Source of the DNA: Anaeromyxobacter paludicola
GTDB lineage: Bacteria > Myxococcota > Myxococcia > Myxococcales > Anaeromyxobacteraceae
DNA: 64,000 bases
Direction of reading: 5' to 3'
Assembly (NCBI RefSeq): GCF_023169965.1
Contig: NZ_AP025592.1
Coordinates: 4,154,001 to 4,218,000, forward strand
Shown here piece by piece: positions 37,538 to 49,980 of this stretch (position 1 is its first letter; each line of letters starts with the position of its first letter). The position numbers were made by a program, and so were the translations under genes. The notes beneath the pieces are model-generated. The model saw only the letters and a list, made by a program, of their open reading frames with translations, did no database searches and was not told the origin of the DNA.

Positions 37538-38678
37538 GGAGGGTGGGTGTAGCGGGCGGCTCTGCCCCCTTCTCGCCCAGGGCCCGATCGAGCCCCGGCT
37601 GGGCCCGGACCACGTCGGCCGCCCCGCGGCCGCGCCGCTGCTGCTCGAAGGAGGCGTGGGGGTCGAGGGCCGAGCGGCGGCCGGCCTGGTAGATGGCGAA
37701 GCGGAGGGCGAGCGACCCCGCCGTGCCGCAGAGCCCGGCGGCGCGGCGGAGCGAGCGGCGCCCGCGCGAGCCGAGGGTGAGGGCCAGGCTCGCGAGCGAG
37801 AGGGCCTGGCCCGCGCGCCAGAGCGCTCCCGAGATCCCCGTCCGCAGGGGGCGCGCCACGCGCGGCACCACCCCCGCCTCGGCCTCGAGGACGCCGGTCA
37901 TCACGAGCTCGCTCACGTTCGCGAGCACCCCGAAGCGGCGGACCACGGGCTCGCTCCGGTCGCCCGGCGGGAAGAGCTCGAGGAGGGCGGTGGCCGCGGC
38001 CGCGCCCGAGCAGGAGAAGAGCACCGGCAGCGCGCGGCGCGTCCCCTGCCAGAGCGGCACGGCGGTGTTGGCGATGAGCACGCCGGTGTAGCCGGTGAGC
38101 CCGAGCCCGCAGAGCCCGGCCACGGCCGCCGCGGCGTCGCCCGCCCGGCGCGCGCCGGGGCCGACCGGCAGGAGCGCCGCCCCGGCCGCGGCGGCGGTGG
38201 CCGCGCCGAAGCCCGACAGGATCCAGGTCCCCACGTTCATGGGCGAGGTCGGCCGGAAGACCCGCAGCATGTTCAGGAACCGGGCCGGCCGGCCCAGGTC
38301 GGCGATGAGGAGCGCGGCGCTCGCCCCGGCCCCGGCCGCGGCCGTGAGCCGGCACCGGCGCGAGAGGGCGCGGGTGCCGCGCGGGCCGAGGAGGTCGGAC
38401 GCCGCCCCGAGGACCGCCGAGGCGCCGGACACGCCCCCCACGTAGAAGTAGGCGGGGATGAACCACTTCCAGACCGGCTCCTTGAGGAGCGGCATGCCGT
38501 AGTAGCTGGGCCGGCCCTCGAGCTCCGGCTCCGGGGGCGCCATCACCCGCCGCTCCGAGTGGCCGGCGTCGAGCCGCCGCACCCGCTGCTCCGCCCCCTC
38601 GCCGGCGAGGGTCCCCAGCCCGGGGTCCACGTTCCGCCCGTCCCGCGCCGCCTCGCGCCGCTCCAGGAGCGTCTTCAT
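37512..38678 (-). CDS. NrfD-type membrane subunit of formate dehydrogenase
   Basis: 388 aa with about eight membrane helices. EPVWKWFIPAYFYVGGVSGAS (about 50-70) is the typical first-helix block of NrfD/PsrC proteins, and LIADLGRPARFLNMLRVFRPTSP follows the quinone-site region. It replaces the cytochrome b subunit found in FdnGHI. It should pass electrons from the Fe-S subunit to menaquinone. The ATG overlaps the Fe-S gene stop (ATGA). The first 40 residues are polar, and the last 50 residues are soluble. Confidence 0.88.
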   Translation of the reverse strand: MKTLLERREAARDGRNVDPGLGTLAGEGAEQRVRRLDAGHSERRVMAPPEPELEGRPSYYGMPLLKEPVWKWFIPAYFYVGGVSGASAVLGAASDLLGPRGTRALSRRCRLTAAAGAGASAALLIADLGRPARFLNMLRVFRPTSPMNVGTWILSGFGAATAAAAGAALLPVGPGARRAGDAAAAVAGLCGLGLTGYTGVLIANTAVPLWQGTRRALPVLFSCSGAAAATALLELFPPGDRSEPVVRRFGVLANVSELVMTGVLEAEAGVVPRVARPLRTGISGALWRAGQALSLASLALTLGSRGRRSLRRAAGLCGTAGSLALRFAIYQAGRRSALDPHASFEQQRRGRGAADVVRAQPGLDRALGEKGAEPPATPTLHDPGLAHP

Positions 38679-39697
38679 GCCGCCCTCCGCGCCGAGAGGA
38701 CCACGCCGACGGCCGCGAGCCCCAGCCCCGCGATGCCGGCCGCCATGGCCCACCAGCTGTCCGCGATCTTCTTCGTCGGCACCACCGGGTCGGGCGGGAG
38801 GTTGTAGACCTCGGGCTCGTCGCAGAGGAGGAAGAAGGCGCGCAGGCCGGCGGTGCCGGGCTGGCTCGCGGCGCTCTCCCCGTACAGCCGCGCCTGCGGC
38901 ACGCCGCGGGCCCGCAGCTGCTCCACCCGGTGCGCCGCCCGCTCCCGCAGCTCGTCGATGGGGCCGAACTGGATCGAGGCGGTCGGGCAGGCCTTGGCGC
39001 AGGCCGGCACCATGCCGCCCTCGAGCCGGTCGTAGCAGAGGGTGCACTTCCAGGCCCGGCCGTCGTCGGCGCGCCGGTCCACCACGCCGAACGGGCAGGC
39101 CGAGACGCAGTAGCCGCAGCCGTTGCAGACGTCGGGCTGCACGTAGACCGAGCCGAACTCCGTCCGGATGATCGCGCCGGTGGGGCAGGCCTCGAGGCAG
39201 CCGGCCCGCTCGCAGTGCTTGCAGACGTCCGACAGCATGAGCCAGGAGAACTTCCCCATCGCCTGCGCCGTCGGCCCGAGCGCCACCGGCGTCTCGATGT
39301 GGCTCGGCGACACGTCGTCGGCGAGCGGGCTGGTGGTGCCGGCCTGGCCGAGCGGCCGCAGGGGCTCGAAGGCCCGCGCCCCGGCCTCCACCCCGTCGCG
39401 CGGGCTGCCCTGGCCGGGCAGCGGCGACTCCCGCTCCACGAAGGCCACGTGCCGCCAGGTGGAGGCGCCGAGGTGGCCGGTGTTGTCGTAGCTCATCCCG
39501 GTGAGCCGGAAGCCGTCGTCGGGGAGCTGGTTCCACTGCTTGCAGGCCACCTCGCAGGCCTTGCAGCCGATGCAGAGGGTGGAGTCGGTGAAGAAGCCCA
39601 TCTGCCGCGGCCCCTGCTGCTGGCCTCCGGCGCGGCGCTCGAGGTCGCGGGCCTCGGCGGCGCCGAGCTGGTAGTCGCGTCCCAGGTTCCCGGTCAT
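38675..39697 (-). CDS. Formate dehydrogenase iron-sulfur subunit
   Basis: 340 aa. Four ferredoxin-type clusters are indicated: CIGCKACEVACKQWN (about 42-56), a second group CKHCERAGCLEACPTGA, the third CNGCGYCVSACPFGV, and CTLCYDRLEGGMVPACAKACP. Residues after 245 include a C-terminal helix (about 315-335, WWAMAAGIAGLGLAAVGVVL) that anchors the subunit in the membrane. It connects the catalytic subunit to the NrfD-type quinone-reducing subunit. It starts 3 bp after the fdhA stop. Confidence 0.93.
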   Translation of the reverse strand: MTGNLGRDYQLGAAEARDLERRAGGQQQGPRQMGFFTDSTLCIGCKACEVACKQWNQLPDDGFRLTGMSYDNTGHLGASTWRHVAFVERESPLPGQGSPRDGVEAGARAFEPLRPLGQAGTTSPLADDVSPSHIETPVALGPTAQAMGKFSWLMLSDVCKHCERAGCLEACPTGAIIRTEFGSVYVQPDVCNGCGYCVSACPFGVVDRRADDGRAWKCTLCYDRLEGGMVPACAKACPTASIQFGPIDELRERAAHRVEQLRARGVPQARLYGESAASQPGTAGLRAFFLLCDEPEVYNLPPDPVVPTKKIADSWWAMAAGIAGLGLAAVGVVLSARRAA

Positions 39698-39700
39698 GGC

Positions 39701-42700
39701 CTAGGTCCTCCTCGGCTCGACCGGCGGCTGGCGGTGCTTCGCGTGGAGCCCCGGGAGGTCGCGCGGCGCCTCGCCCTCGGCCGGGCGCGGCTCCTGGAGC
39801 GACGCCCCGCCCGTCGCGGCGCGCCGGCCGAAGGAGTGGCGGCCCGGGCGGATGTCGCCGGTGAGGGCCTTCGACTCCTGGATCGAGACGTTCGGATCGG
39901 CCACGAACCCGATGAGCTCGTTGGCCGGATCGCCGCGCACCCGCCCGACGTAGCTCCAGTGGTACGGCAGGCCGATGGTGTGGACGGTCCGCCCGCGCAC
40001 CGTGAGCGGCCGCAGCCGCCGCGTCACCAGCACCCGGCACTCGATCTCGCCGCGCGCCGTGGTGATCGTGGCCCAGCCGCCGTTGCGCAGCCCCTTCTCG
40101 CCGGCGAGCTCGGGCGAGACCTCGCAGAACATCTCCGGCTGAAGCTCGGAGAGCCAGGAGAGCCAGCGGCTCATGCCGCCCGCGGTGTGGTGCTCGGTGA
40201 GCCGCCAGGTGGTGAGGACGTAGGGGAACCGCCGGTCGCCGAAGGCCCGGTGGTAGGGGTTCTCGCGGCGGTGCCACTCCATGCGCGCCGGGTTGCACTG
40301 CTGCGGGTAGAGCGGGTTCTCCACCACCGACTCCTCCGGCTCGTAGTGGGTCGGGAGCGGCCCGTCGAGGAGCCCGGAGGGCGCGAAGAGCCAGCCCTTG
40401 CCGTCGGCCTGCATGATGAAGGCGTCGGTGCCGCCGATGCTGGCGAGCCCGACGGCCCCCTCCGGCGCGCGGTAGCTGGGCGGCTTGTCGAGCTGGAAGT
40501 CCGGCACGTCGTGGCCGGTCCACCTCCCCTGGGCCGCGTCCCACCAGACGAGCCGCTTGCGCTCCGACCAGGGCACGCCATCCGGATCGGCCGAGGCCCG
40601 GTTGTAGAGGATGCGCCGGTTCGACGGCCAGGCCCAGCCCCACTCCGGCGCCACCCAGTGCTGCTCGCCCTGCGGCTTGCGCCGCGCGGCCTGGTTCACG
40701 CCTCCGGCGTAGCAGCCGGAGTAGATCCAGCAGCCGCAGGCGGTGGAGCCGTCGTCGGCGAGCTTCGCGAAGCCCGGCACCGGCTCGCCGTCGGCGACGG
40801 TGAAGCCGTTCACCTCGAGGAGCACCCGCTCCGCGTCCGGCTCGGCGTGCGGCCCCGACTCGCCGTAGTCCCAGGTGAGCGCCTGGATGGCCCGGTCCTT
40901 CGGGTCGGCGGAGCCGGCGTAGAGCGCCTTGAGCCGCTTCCCGAGGTGGTAGGTGAAGTGGAGCTCGCTGCGGCAGTCCCCCGGCGGCGCGAGGGCCTGG
41001 TGGTGCCACTGCAGCATCCGCTGCGTGTTGGTGAAGGAGCCGCTCTTCTCGGTGTGGGTGGCCGCCGGGAAGAAGAAGACCTCGGTCTGGATCTCCTCGG
41101 TCCGCACCTCGCCGCGATCGATCTCGGGCGCGGTGCGCCAGAACTCCGCGGTCTCGGTGAGCGCGAAGTCGCGCACCACCAGCCACTCCAGCTTGCGCAG
41201 CCCCTCGCGGTGGAGGGCGCCGTGCATGGAGCCGACCGTGGGGTTCTCGCCCATCACGAAGTAGCCCTTGAGCTTGCCGTCGGCCATCTCGGAGACGGTC
41301 GTCATGTGCGAGTGGTTGCCGGTGAGGCGCGGCAGGAGGTCGAACAGGTAGTCGTTCTCCCGGGTGGCGGCGTCGCCGAACCAGGCCTTCTGGAGCGAGA
41401 CGACGTACTTGCGGAACTCGCTCCACCAGCCGGTGGCCGAGGCGTTGTTGTTCACGTACTGGTCGAGGCCGCGCTCGGGCAGCACCGCGTGCGGCATGGG
41501 CAGGTAGCCCGGCAGCAGGTCGAAGAGGGTGGGGATGTCGGTCGAGCCCTGGATCGAGGCGTGCCCGCGCAGCGCCATGATCCCGCCGCCCGGCCGGCCC
41601 ATGTTGCCGAGCAGGAGCTGGAGGATGGCCGCGGTGCGGATGTACTGCACCCCGACCGTGTGCTGGGTCCAGCCCACGGCGTAGCAGAAGGCCGCGGTCC
41701 GCTCGCGCCCGGAGTTCCGGCACAGCGTCTCGGCCACCTCGAGGAAGAGGGCCCGCGGGATGCCGCAGGTTTCCTCGACCACCTCGGGCGTGTAGCGGGA
41801 GAAGTGCCGCCGCAGGAGCTGGAAGACGCAGCGCGGGTGCTGCAGCGTGGGGTCGTTCTTCCGCTCCGTCATCTTCACGCCGCGCAGGTCGTGCCGGCCG
41901 GCGCCCTTCTCGCCGTAGACCTCCTTGTGCCCGGCGGCGGGGACCACGCCGTCCACCCCCTCGTAGGACCAGGTCTCCCAGCCGTACTTGTTCTTCTCCG
42001 CGTCGAACCCGCTGAAGAAGCCCTCGAGGTCCTCGGTGTCGCGGAAGCCCTCGTCGATGATCGTCGCCGCGTTGGTGTAGCTCGCCACGTACTCGTGGAA
42101 CCAGCGGTCGTTCTCGATGGCGTAGCGGATGATCCCGCCCAGGAAGGCGATGTCCGAGCCGGGGCGGATGGGGACGTGCAGGTCGGCGACCGCGCTGGTC
42201 CGCGTGAAGCGGGGATCGACGTGGATGATGGTCGCCCCGCGGTTCTTCGCCTCCATCACCCAGCGGAACGCCACCGGGTGGCACTCGGCCATGTTGGAGC
42301 CCTGCACCACCACGCAGTCGGAGTTCTGCAGGTCGGAGGGGAAGGTGGTGGCGCCGCCGCGGCCGAAGGAGATCCCCAGACCGGGGACCGTGGAGCTGTG
42401 TCAGATCCGCGCCTGGTTCTCCACCTGGACCACGCCGAGCGCGGTGTAGAGCTTCTTGAGCAGGTAGTTCTCCTCGTTGTCGAGGGTGGCGCCGCCGAGG
42501 TGGGCGATCCCGAGGGTGCGCCGGACGAGGTCGCCCTGGTGCTCCGCCCCCTCCTCCTCGACCCGCTCCTGCCAGGTCTCGTCGCGGGACCGCTTCACCC
42601 GCTCCGCCACCATCTCCATGGCCCGCTCGAGCGGGAGGGTCTCCCACTCGCGCCCGCCCGGGCGCCGGTAGAGCACCTGCTTCTCGCGGTGCGAGCCGGT

Positions 42701-42988
42701 GACGAGCTGGAAGGTGGCGGCGCCCTTCGGGCAGAGGCAGCCCTGCGACACCGGCGAGTCGGGGTCTCCCTCGACGTCGATGATCCGCTCGTCCTTCACG
42801 TAGACGAGCTGTCCGCAGCCGACGGCGCAGTACGGGCAGATCGAGCGGGCCACCCGGTCCGCGCGGGCGGTCCGCGGCGCGAGCTCGCGGGTCCGCGCGC
42901 TCGCGGCCGTGCCGTCGAGCCCCGTCGCGTCCCGCGCCGCGAGCTGCCGCAGCACCGGCCACTCCCCCAGCACCGGAAGCCTCGCCAT
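39701..42988 (-). CDS. fdhA: Formate dehydrogenase catalytic subunit, selenocysteine-containing (Mo/W-bis-MGD)
   Basis: 1095 aa if the TGA at 42401-42403 is read as selenocysteine 196; GAGGAGGGG lies 8 nt before the ATG. The 4Fe-4S motif is CPYCAVGCGQ (Cys51, 54, 58) with Cys86. The context ARI-Sec-HSSTVPGLG is the standard formate dehydrogenase active site, where Sec binds the metal and the following His assists catalysis. A SECIS hairpin follows at the right distance. The C-terminal dinucleotide-binding domain ends the protein. It oxidises formate to CO2. No Tat signal is present, so the active site probably faces the cytoplasm. An annotation that treats TGA as stop would split the gene. 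Confidence 0.95.
42371..42403 (-). promoter_or_regulatory. Selenocysteine UGA codon and bacterial SECIS hairpin in fdhA
   Basis: In the mRNA, UGA (42403-42401) is followed by 11 nt and then a 7-bp stem, GGUCCCC pairing with GGGGAUC (one G-U), that closes a GGUCU loop (42389-42371). The 11-nt distance and the GGUCU loop are the same as in the Escherichia coli fdhF SECIS element bound by SelB. The window does not contain selA, selB or selC. Confidence 0.9.
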
Positions 42989-43065
42989 GGTCTCACCCCT
43001 CCTCACGCTCGCCGAAATGTGGGGGCGGGCGCGGCGGAGCGGCAACGCGGGGCGGCGCAGGGCGG

Positions 43066-43926
43066 TCAGGCGGGCGGCGGCACGGCGATGCGCTCGGCGT
43101 GGGCGTACACGTTGAGCGCCGCGCCCCGCACGAAGCCCACCAGCGTGACCCCGGCGCGCTCGGCCAGGTCGACGGCCAGCGACGACGGCGCGGAGACGCC
43201 CGCCAGGACCGGGATCCCGGCGGCGGCCGCCTTCTGGACGAGCTCGAAGCTCGAGCGGCCGCTCACCGCGAGGAGGGCCGGGGCGCCCTCGCCGCCGGCC
43301 CCGAGCCGCCCTTCGCGGAGCAGCCACCCCACCACCTTGTCCACGGCGTTGTGACGCCCGACGTCCTCGCGGGCGGCGAGGAGGCGCCCGCTCGCGTCGA
43401 AGGCGGCGGCCCCGTGGAGCCCGCCGGTGCGGGCGAAGACCGGCTGCGAGCGCGCCAGCGCCGCGAGCGCCGTGGAGACCACCTCGGGCGCGAGCCGGAC
43501 CGCGCGGCCGACCACGCCGCAGCGCTGCACGAGCCCGTCCACGCTCTGCCGCCCGCAGACGCCGCACGCGGAGGTGGTGACCGCCCAGCGCCGGCTCTCG
43601 AGGACGCGCTCCACCACGATCGGCTGACCGGCCGCGGAGCGCACGTCGATGACGTTCCCGTACCCCTCCTCGCCGGGGCGGCCGCAGTGGGCGGCGCTGC
43701 CGACGTCGGCGGCGGAGGCGATCATCCCCTCGGCGAAGAGGAAGCCGAGCGAGAGCTCGCCGTCGTGGCCGGGGGTGCGCATGGTGACCGCGACGGCCTC
43801 GCCGTCCACCCGGATCTCGAGCGGCTCCTCCTCCGCCACCGCGTCGAGGAGCTCCTCCGGCGCGCCGCGCCCGAGGCGCAGCACCTTCCGCTCGACCGCG
43901 CCGCGCGGCAGGGGAGGGCGGCTCAC
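43066..43926 (-). CDS. fdhD: FdhD, sulfurtransferase required for formate dehydrogenase activity
   Basis: 286 aa, GTG start. The conserved CGVCG loop (Cys121, Cys124) carries sulfur from IscS to the molybdenum cofactor before insertion in formate dehydrogenase. SLGFLFAEGMI (about 59-69) and the RDVGRHNAVDKVVG-like segment EDVGRHNAVDKVVGW (about 190-204) are family signatures. It sits 77 bp upstream of fdhA and 13 bp downstream of the FNT gene on the same strand. Confidence 0.95.
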   Translation of the reverse strand: MSRPPLPRGAVERKVLRLGRGAPEELLDAVAEEEPLEIRVDGEAVAVTMRTPGHDGELSLGFLFAEGMIASAADVGSAAHCGRPGEEGYGNVIDVRSAAGQPIVVERVLESRRWAVTTSACGVCGRQSVDGLVQRCGVVGRAVRLAPEVVSTALAALARSQPVFARTGGLHGAAAFDASGRLLAAREDVGRHNAVDKVVGWLLREGRLGAGGEGAPALLAVSGRSSFELVQKAAAAGIPVLAGVSAPSSLAVDLAERAGVTLVGFVRGAALNVYAHAERIAVPPPA

Positions 43927-43939
43927 GCGGCCCTCCCGG

Positions 43940-44785
43940 TCAGGCGGCCCGGGCTGCGCCGGCGCGCACCTGGGCGTGGTTGAGCGCCGCCACGAGCGAC
44001 ACCCCGCCGATGGAGTTCCCGAGGAAGGCCGGCAGGAGGAAGCCGCCCAGGTAGGCGCCCGGCGAGAGCTCGCCGCTCGTCACGAGGTAGAGCGCCTCCA
44101 CCGAGCCGGCGACGGCGTGGGCGAAGCTCCCCACCCCCACGAGCCAGGTCACGATGATCACCACGAAGAGCTTCGCGTTCTCCGCCGCGGGCAGCAGCCA
44201 GATCATGAGGGCGATGAGCCACCCGCCATAGATACCACGCAGGAGCAGCGTGCCGAACCCCGGGGCCACCGCCTCGCGCGCCATCTGGGCGAAGACCTGG
44301 CGCACGTCGGCCGGGAACACGTCGCCGCGGCCGCAGAGCCAGGCGAACCCGAGCGCCCCCACCACGTTCCCGGCCAGCACCACCGCCCAGAGCCGCGCCA
44401 CCCGCCCGAACGTCGGGAGGGTGGGCCGGTCGAGGAAGGGGAGCATCACGGTGAGCGTGTTCTCGGTGAAGAGCTGCTGGCGCCCGAGCACCACCACGAG
44501 GAAGCCGATGCTGTAGCCGAGCCGGCTCACGAGCGGCCGCCAGGGCGCGTCGGGGAGCCCGTGGCGCAAGAGCCCCTCGGCCACCAGCGAGAAGCCCATC
44601 GAGAGCCCGGCCGCCACGGCCGACCAGGCGAGCGCCGGGACCGGCCGCTCCAGCTCCTCCGCGCCCTCGATCCGGATCGCCTCGTGGACCACCAGCGGGC
44701 CGATGGCCTTCCGCTCGGCCGCCCGCTCCCGCTCGCCCCGGGAGATCTCGACCGTCGGCGCCTCGACCGGCCCCTTCTCCGCCAT
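43940..44785 (-). CDS. Formate/nitrite transporter (FNT) family channel
   Basis: 281 aa with six membrane helices. Key family features: GRQQLFTENTLTVMLP in the second conserved block, FAHAVAGSVEALYLV containing the central-pore His, and FLGNSIGGVSLVAALNHAQV near the C terminus. The N-terminal 50 residues are polar and charged, resembling the YfdC branch of the FNT family. It is first in the formate operon, so formate uptake or export is the likely role. A GGGGAGGCGAGGG stretch precedes the ATG. Confidence 0.88.
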   Translation of the reverse strand: MAEKGPVEAPTVEISRGERERAAERKAIGPLVVHEAIRIEGAEELERPVPALAWSAVAAGLSMGFSLVAEGLLRHGLPDAPWRPLVSRLGYSIGFLVVVLGRQQLFTENTLTVMLPFLDRPTLPTFGRVARLWAVVLAGNVVGALGFAWLCGRGDVFPADVRQVFAQMAREAVAPGFGTLLLRGIYGGWLIALMIWLLPAAENAKLFVVIIVTWLVGVGSFAHAVAGSVEALYLVTSGELSPGAYLGGFLLPAFLGNSIGGVSLVAALNHAQVRAGAARAA

Positions 44786-44839
44786 CCCTCGCCTCCCCGG
44801 GAGGGAAGGTGGAGGCGGAGCGCCGCGCGGGCCAGGCCG

Positions 44840-46864
<2,025 letters not shown>

Positions 46865-47001
46865 GTCAGATTTCTGTCACGCCCTGACTCAGGGGTGGTA
46901 GGTGGGTGGGGCCGGCCGGCAGTCGACTGCCCGGGCCGGGCAGCAAGGACACCCCTGTACCTCCGATCCTGGCAGAGGGGACCGGGAAAAGGATGGCCCA
47001 C

Positions 47002-48546
47002 ATGACAAGAGGACGTTGGTTCCTGGCCGCCGTGGCCCTGCTCGCTTCAACCCGAGCGGGAGCCCAGGCCATTCCGCAGTTCGATCTCGAAAGGGTCCGC
47101 CTGGACCCGGCCGCCCGCGGTTCGCTCCTCGTCGGCGACGGCGAGACGCAGCCCGCCGAGTCGATTCGCGTCTCGCTCGGCCTCAACTACGAGCACGAGC
47201 CGCTGGCCGTGTTCCCGAGCGGGCGGGTCGCCGGCTACGGGCTCCTGGACCAGGGGGACGCCAAGTTCCTGGTCCGGGATCGGCTCACGCTGCAGGCCGG
47301 CATCGCCATCGGCCTGCTGCCCAACCTCGAGCTCGACTTCCGCATCCCGTACATCCCGTGGCAGGACACCGCGGCGGTGGGCGGCTTCGGCAAGGCCGAG
47401 CAGACCGGCCTCGGCAGCCCGTCCATCGGCCTTCGCCTCGGCGTGCTCCAGCAGGACGCCGGCATGCCGGTCAACGTCGCCCTCGCCGGCGACCTCTACC
47501 CGATGTTCGGCAACGCCGGCGCCATCGCCGGCGCCGACAGCGTGACCTTCGCGCCGCGGCTCGAGATCGGCCACCGCTTCGAGCGCTTCGTCGTGGGCGG
47601 CTTCGGCGGCGGGCTCATCCGCAAGGAGGTGCCGGTCGGGACGCAGACGCTCAAGTCTGAGATCCAGTACGGCGTGACCGTGGCCACCACCGGCCAGCTC
47701 CGGGCCGAGCTCTCGTACCTCGGCGCCCACACCTTCGGGCGCGGCATCGAGAGCGAGCTGCTCGCCGGCCTGCGCTACGTCGCGGCGCCGTTCGAGCTCT
47801 TCGTGATGGGCGGCCCGGGCTTCGCCGACGCGCTCGGCAACCCGGAGTACCGCGGCATCGTGGGCTTCGCGATCGACACCTCCACCACGGCCAAGAAGGC
47901 GGCCCCGCCGCCCCCGCCGCCGCCTCCTCCTCCGCCGCCCCCGCCGCCGCCGGCCCCCAAGGCCGACCCGTGCGCGCCCGGGCAGAGCCACACCCCCGAG
48001 CAGTGCCCGGCCCTCGACGACGACGGCGACGGCATCCCGAACGGCCAGGACGCCTGCCCGACCGTCCCCGGCATCCCCGAGCTGAAGGGCTGCCCGGACA
48101 AGGACAGCGACAACGACGGCGTCCCCGACCGGCTCGACAAGTGCCCGAACGAGCCCGGCCCGGCCGAGAACGGCGGCTGCCCCAAGGTCCAGGTGAAGGA
48201 GAACAAGATCGAGCTCGCCGAGAAGGTCTTCTTCGCCACCGGCAAGGCGGCCATCGAGCCGCGCTCGCAGCCCATCCTCGACGAGGTGGCGAAGGTGATG
48301 AACGCCCACCCCGAGATCGGCAAGGTGGTGGTCGAGGGGCACACCGACAACACCGGCAGCGCCGCCAAGAACCGCAAGCTCTCCGCGGCCCGGGCGCAGG
48401 CCGTGAAGGCGTACCTCGTGAAGCAGGGCGTGGACGCCGCCCGGCTCGCGTCGAAGGGCTTCGGCCCCGACCAGCCGGTGCAGCCGAACGACACGCCGGC
48501 CGGCCGCGAGGCCAACCGGCGCGTCGAGCTCCGGATCGCGAAGTAG
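47002..48546 (+). CDS. Outer-membrane protein with beta-barrel, TSP3 calcium-binding repeats and OmpA peptidoglycan-binding domain
   Basis: 514 aa from the ATG at 47002, with AAGGA 8 nt upstream; an ATG three codons earlier has no usable spacing. A signal peptide (about 1-22) ends near GAQA. Residues about 25-295 look like a beta-barrel with alternating hydrophobic residues. A run of 16 prolines precedes two TSP3 repeats (DDDGDGIPNGQDACPTVPG and DKDSDNDGVPDRLDKCPNEP). The C-terminal OmpA domain (about 400-514) has FATGKAAIEPRSQPIL and VEGHTDNTGSAAKNRKLSAARA. It probably links the outer membrane to peptidoglycan. Confidence 0.9.
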   Translation: MTRGRWFLAAVALLASTRAGAQAIPQFDLERVRLDPAARGSLLVGDGETQPAESIRVSLGLNYEHEPLAVFPSGRVAGYGLLDQGDAKFLVRDRLTLQAGIAIGLLPNLELDFRIPYIPWQDTAAVGGFGKAEQTGLGSPSIGLRLGVLQQDAGMPVNVALAGDLYPMFGNAGAIAGADSVTFAPRLEIGHRFERFVVGGFGGGLIRKEVPVGTQTLKSEIQYGVTVATTGQLRAELSYLGAHTFGRGIESELLAGLRYVAAPFELFVMGGPGFADALGNPEYRGIVGFAIDTSTTAKKAAPPPPPPPPPPPPPPPPAPKADPCAPGQSHTPEQCPALDDDGDGIPNGQDACPTVPGIPELKGCPDKDSDNDGVPDRLDKCPNEPGPAENGGCPKVQVKENKIELAEKVFFATGKAAIEPRSQPILDEVAKVMNAHPEIGKVVVEGHTDNTGSAAKNRKLSAARAQAVKAYLVKQGVDAARLASKGFGPDQPVQPNDTPAGREANRRVELRIAK

Positions 48547-48585
48547 CGCGACCCGCGGCGCCGGCTCGTCTCCGGCAGGCCTGAA

Positions 48586-48624
48586 GGCGGCGGACTCCCT
48601 CCGGGGAGCCCGCCGCTCTCTTTT

Positions 48625-48625
<1 letters not shown>
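48586..48625 (+). terminator. Intrinsic terminator after the OmpA-like gene
   Basis: GCGGCGG pairs with CCGCCGC, followed after one A-C mismatch by CTCCC with GGGAG, closing a TCCG loop; TCTCTTTTT follows. This is the strongest intrinsic terminator seen in the window. Its T-tract abuts the stop codon of the opposing response regulator gene. Confidence 0.9.

Positions 48626-49976
<1,351 letters not shown>

Positions 49977-49980
<4 letters not shown>

Noticed and set aside
42401-42403. Frameshift or nonsense mutation in fdhA
   Set aside because: The TGA lies exactly at the Sec position of formate dehydrogenases and is followed by a SECIS hairpin; both sides continue in the same frame.
44786-44839. 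Sigma54 promoter before the formate operon
   Set aside because: A GG-N10-GC spacing exists on the minus strand, but the -12 box lacks TT and the -24 box has a mismatch. In DNA this rich in G and C, this match is not convincing.
47899-47950. Phase-variable tract in the OmpA-like gene
   Set aside because: The 16-proline run uses mixed CCG, CCC and CCT codons, so there is no long uniform repeat that would slip easily.
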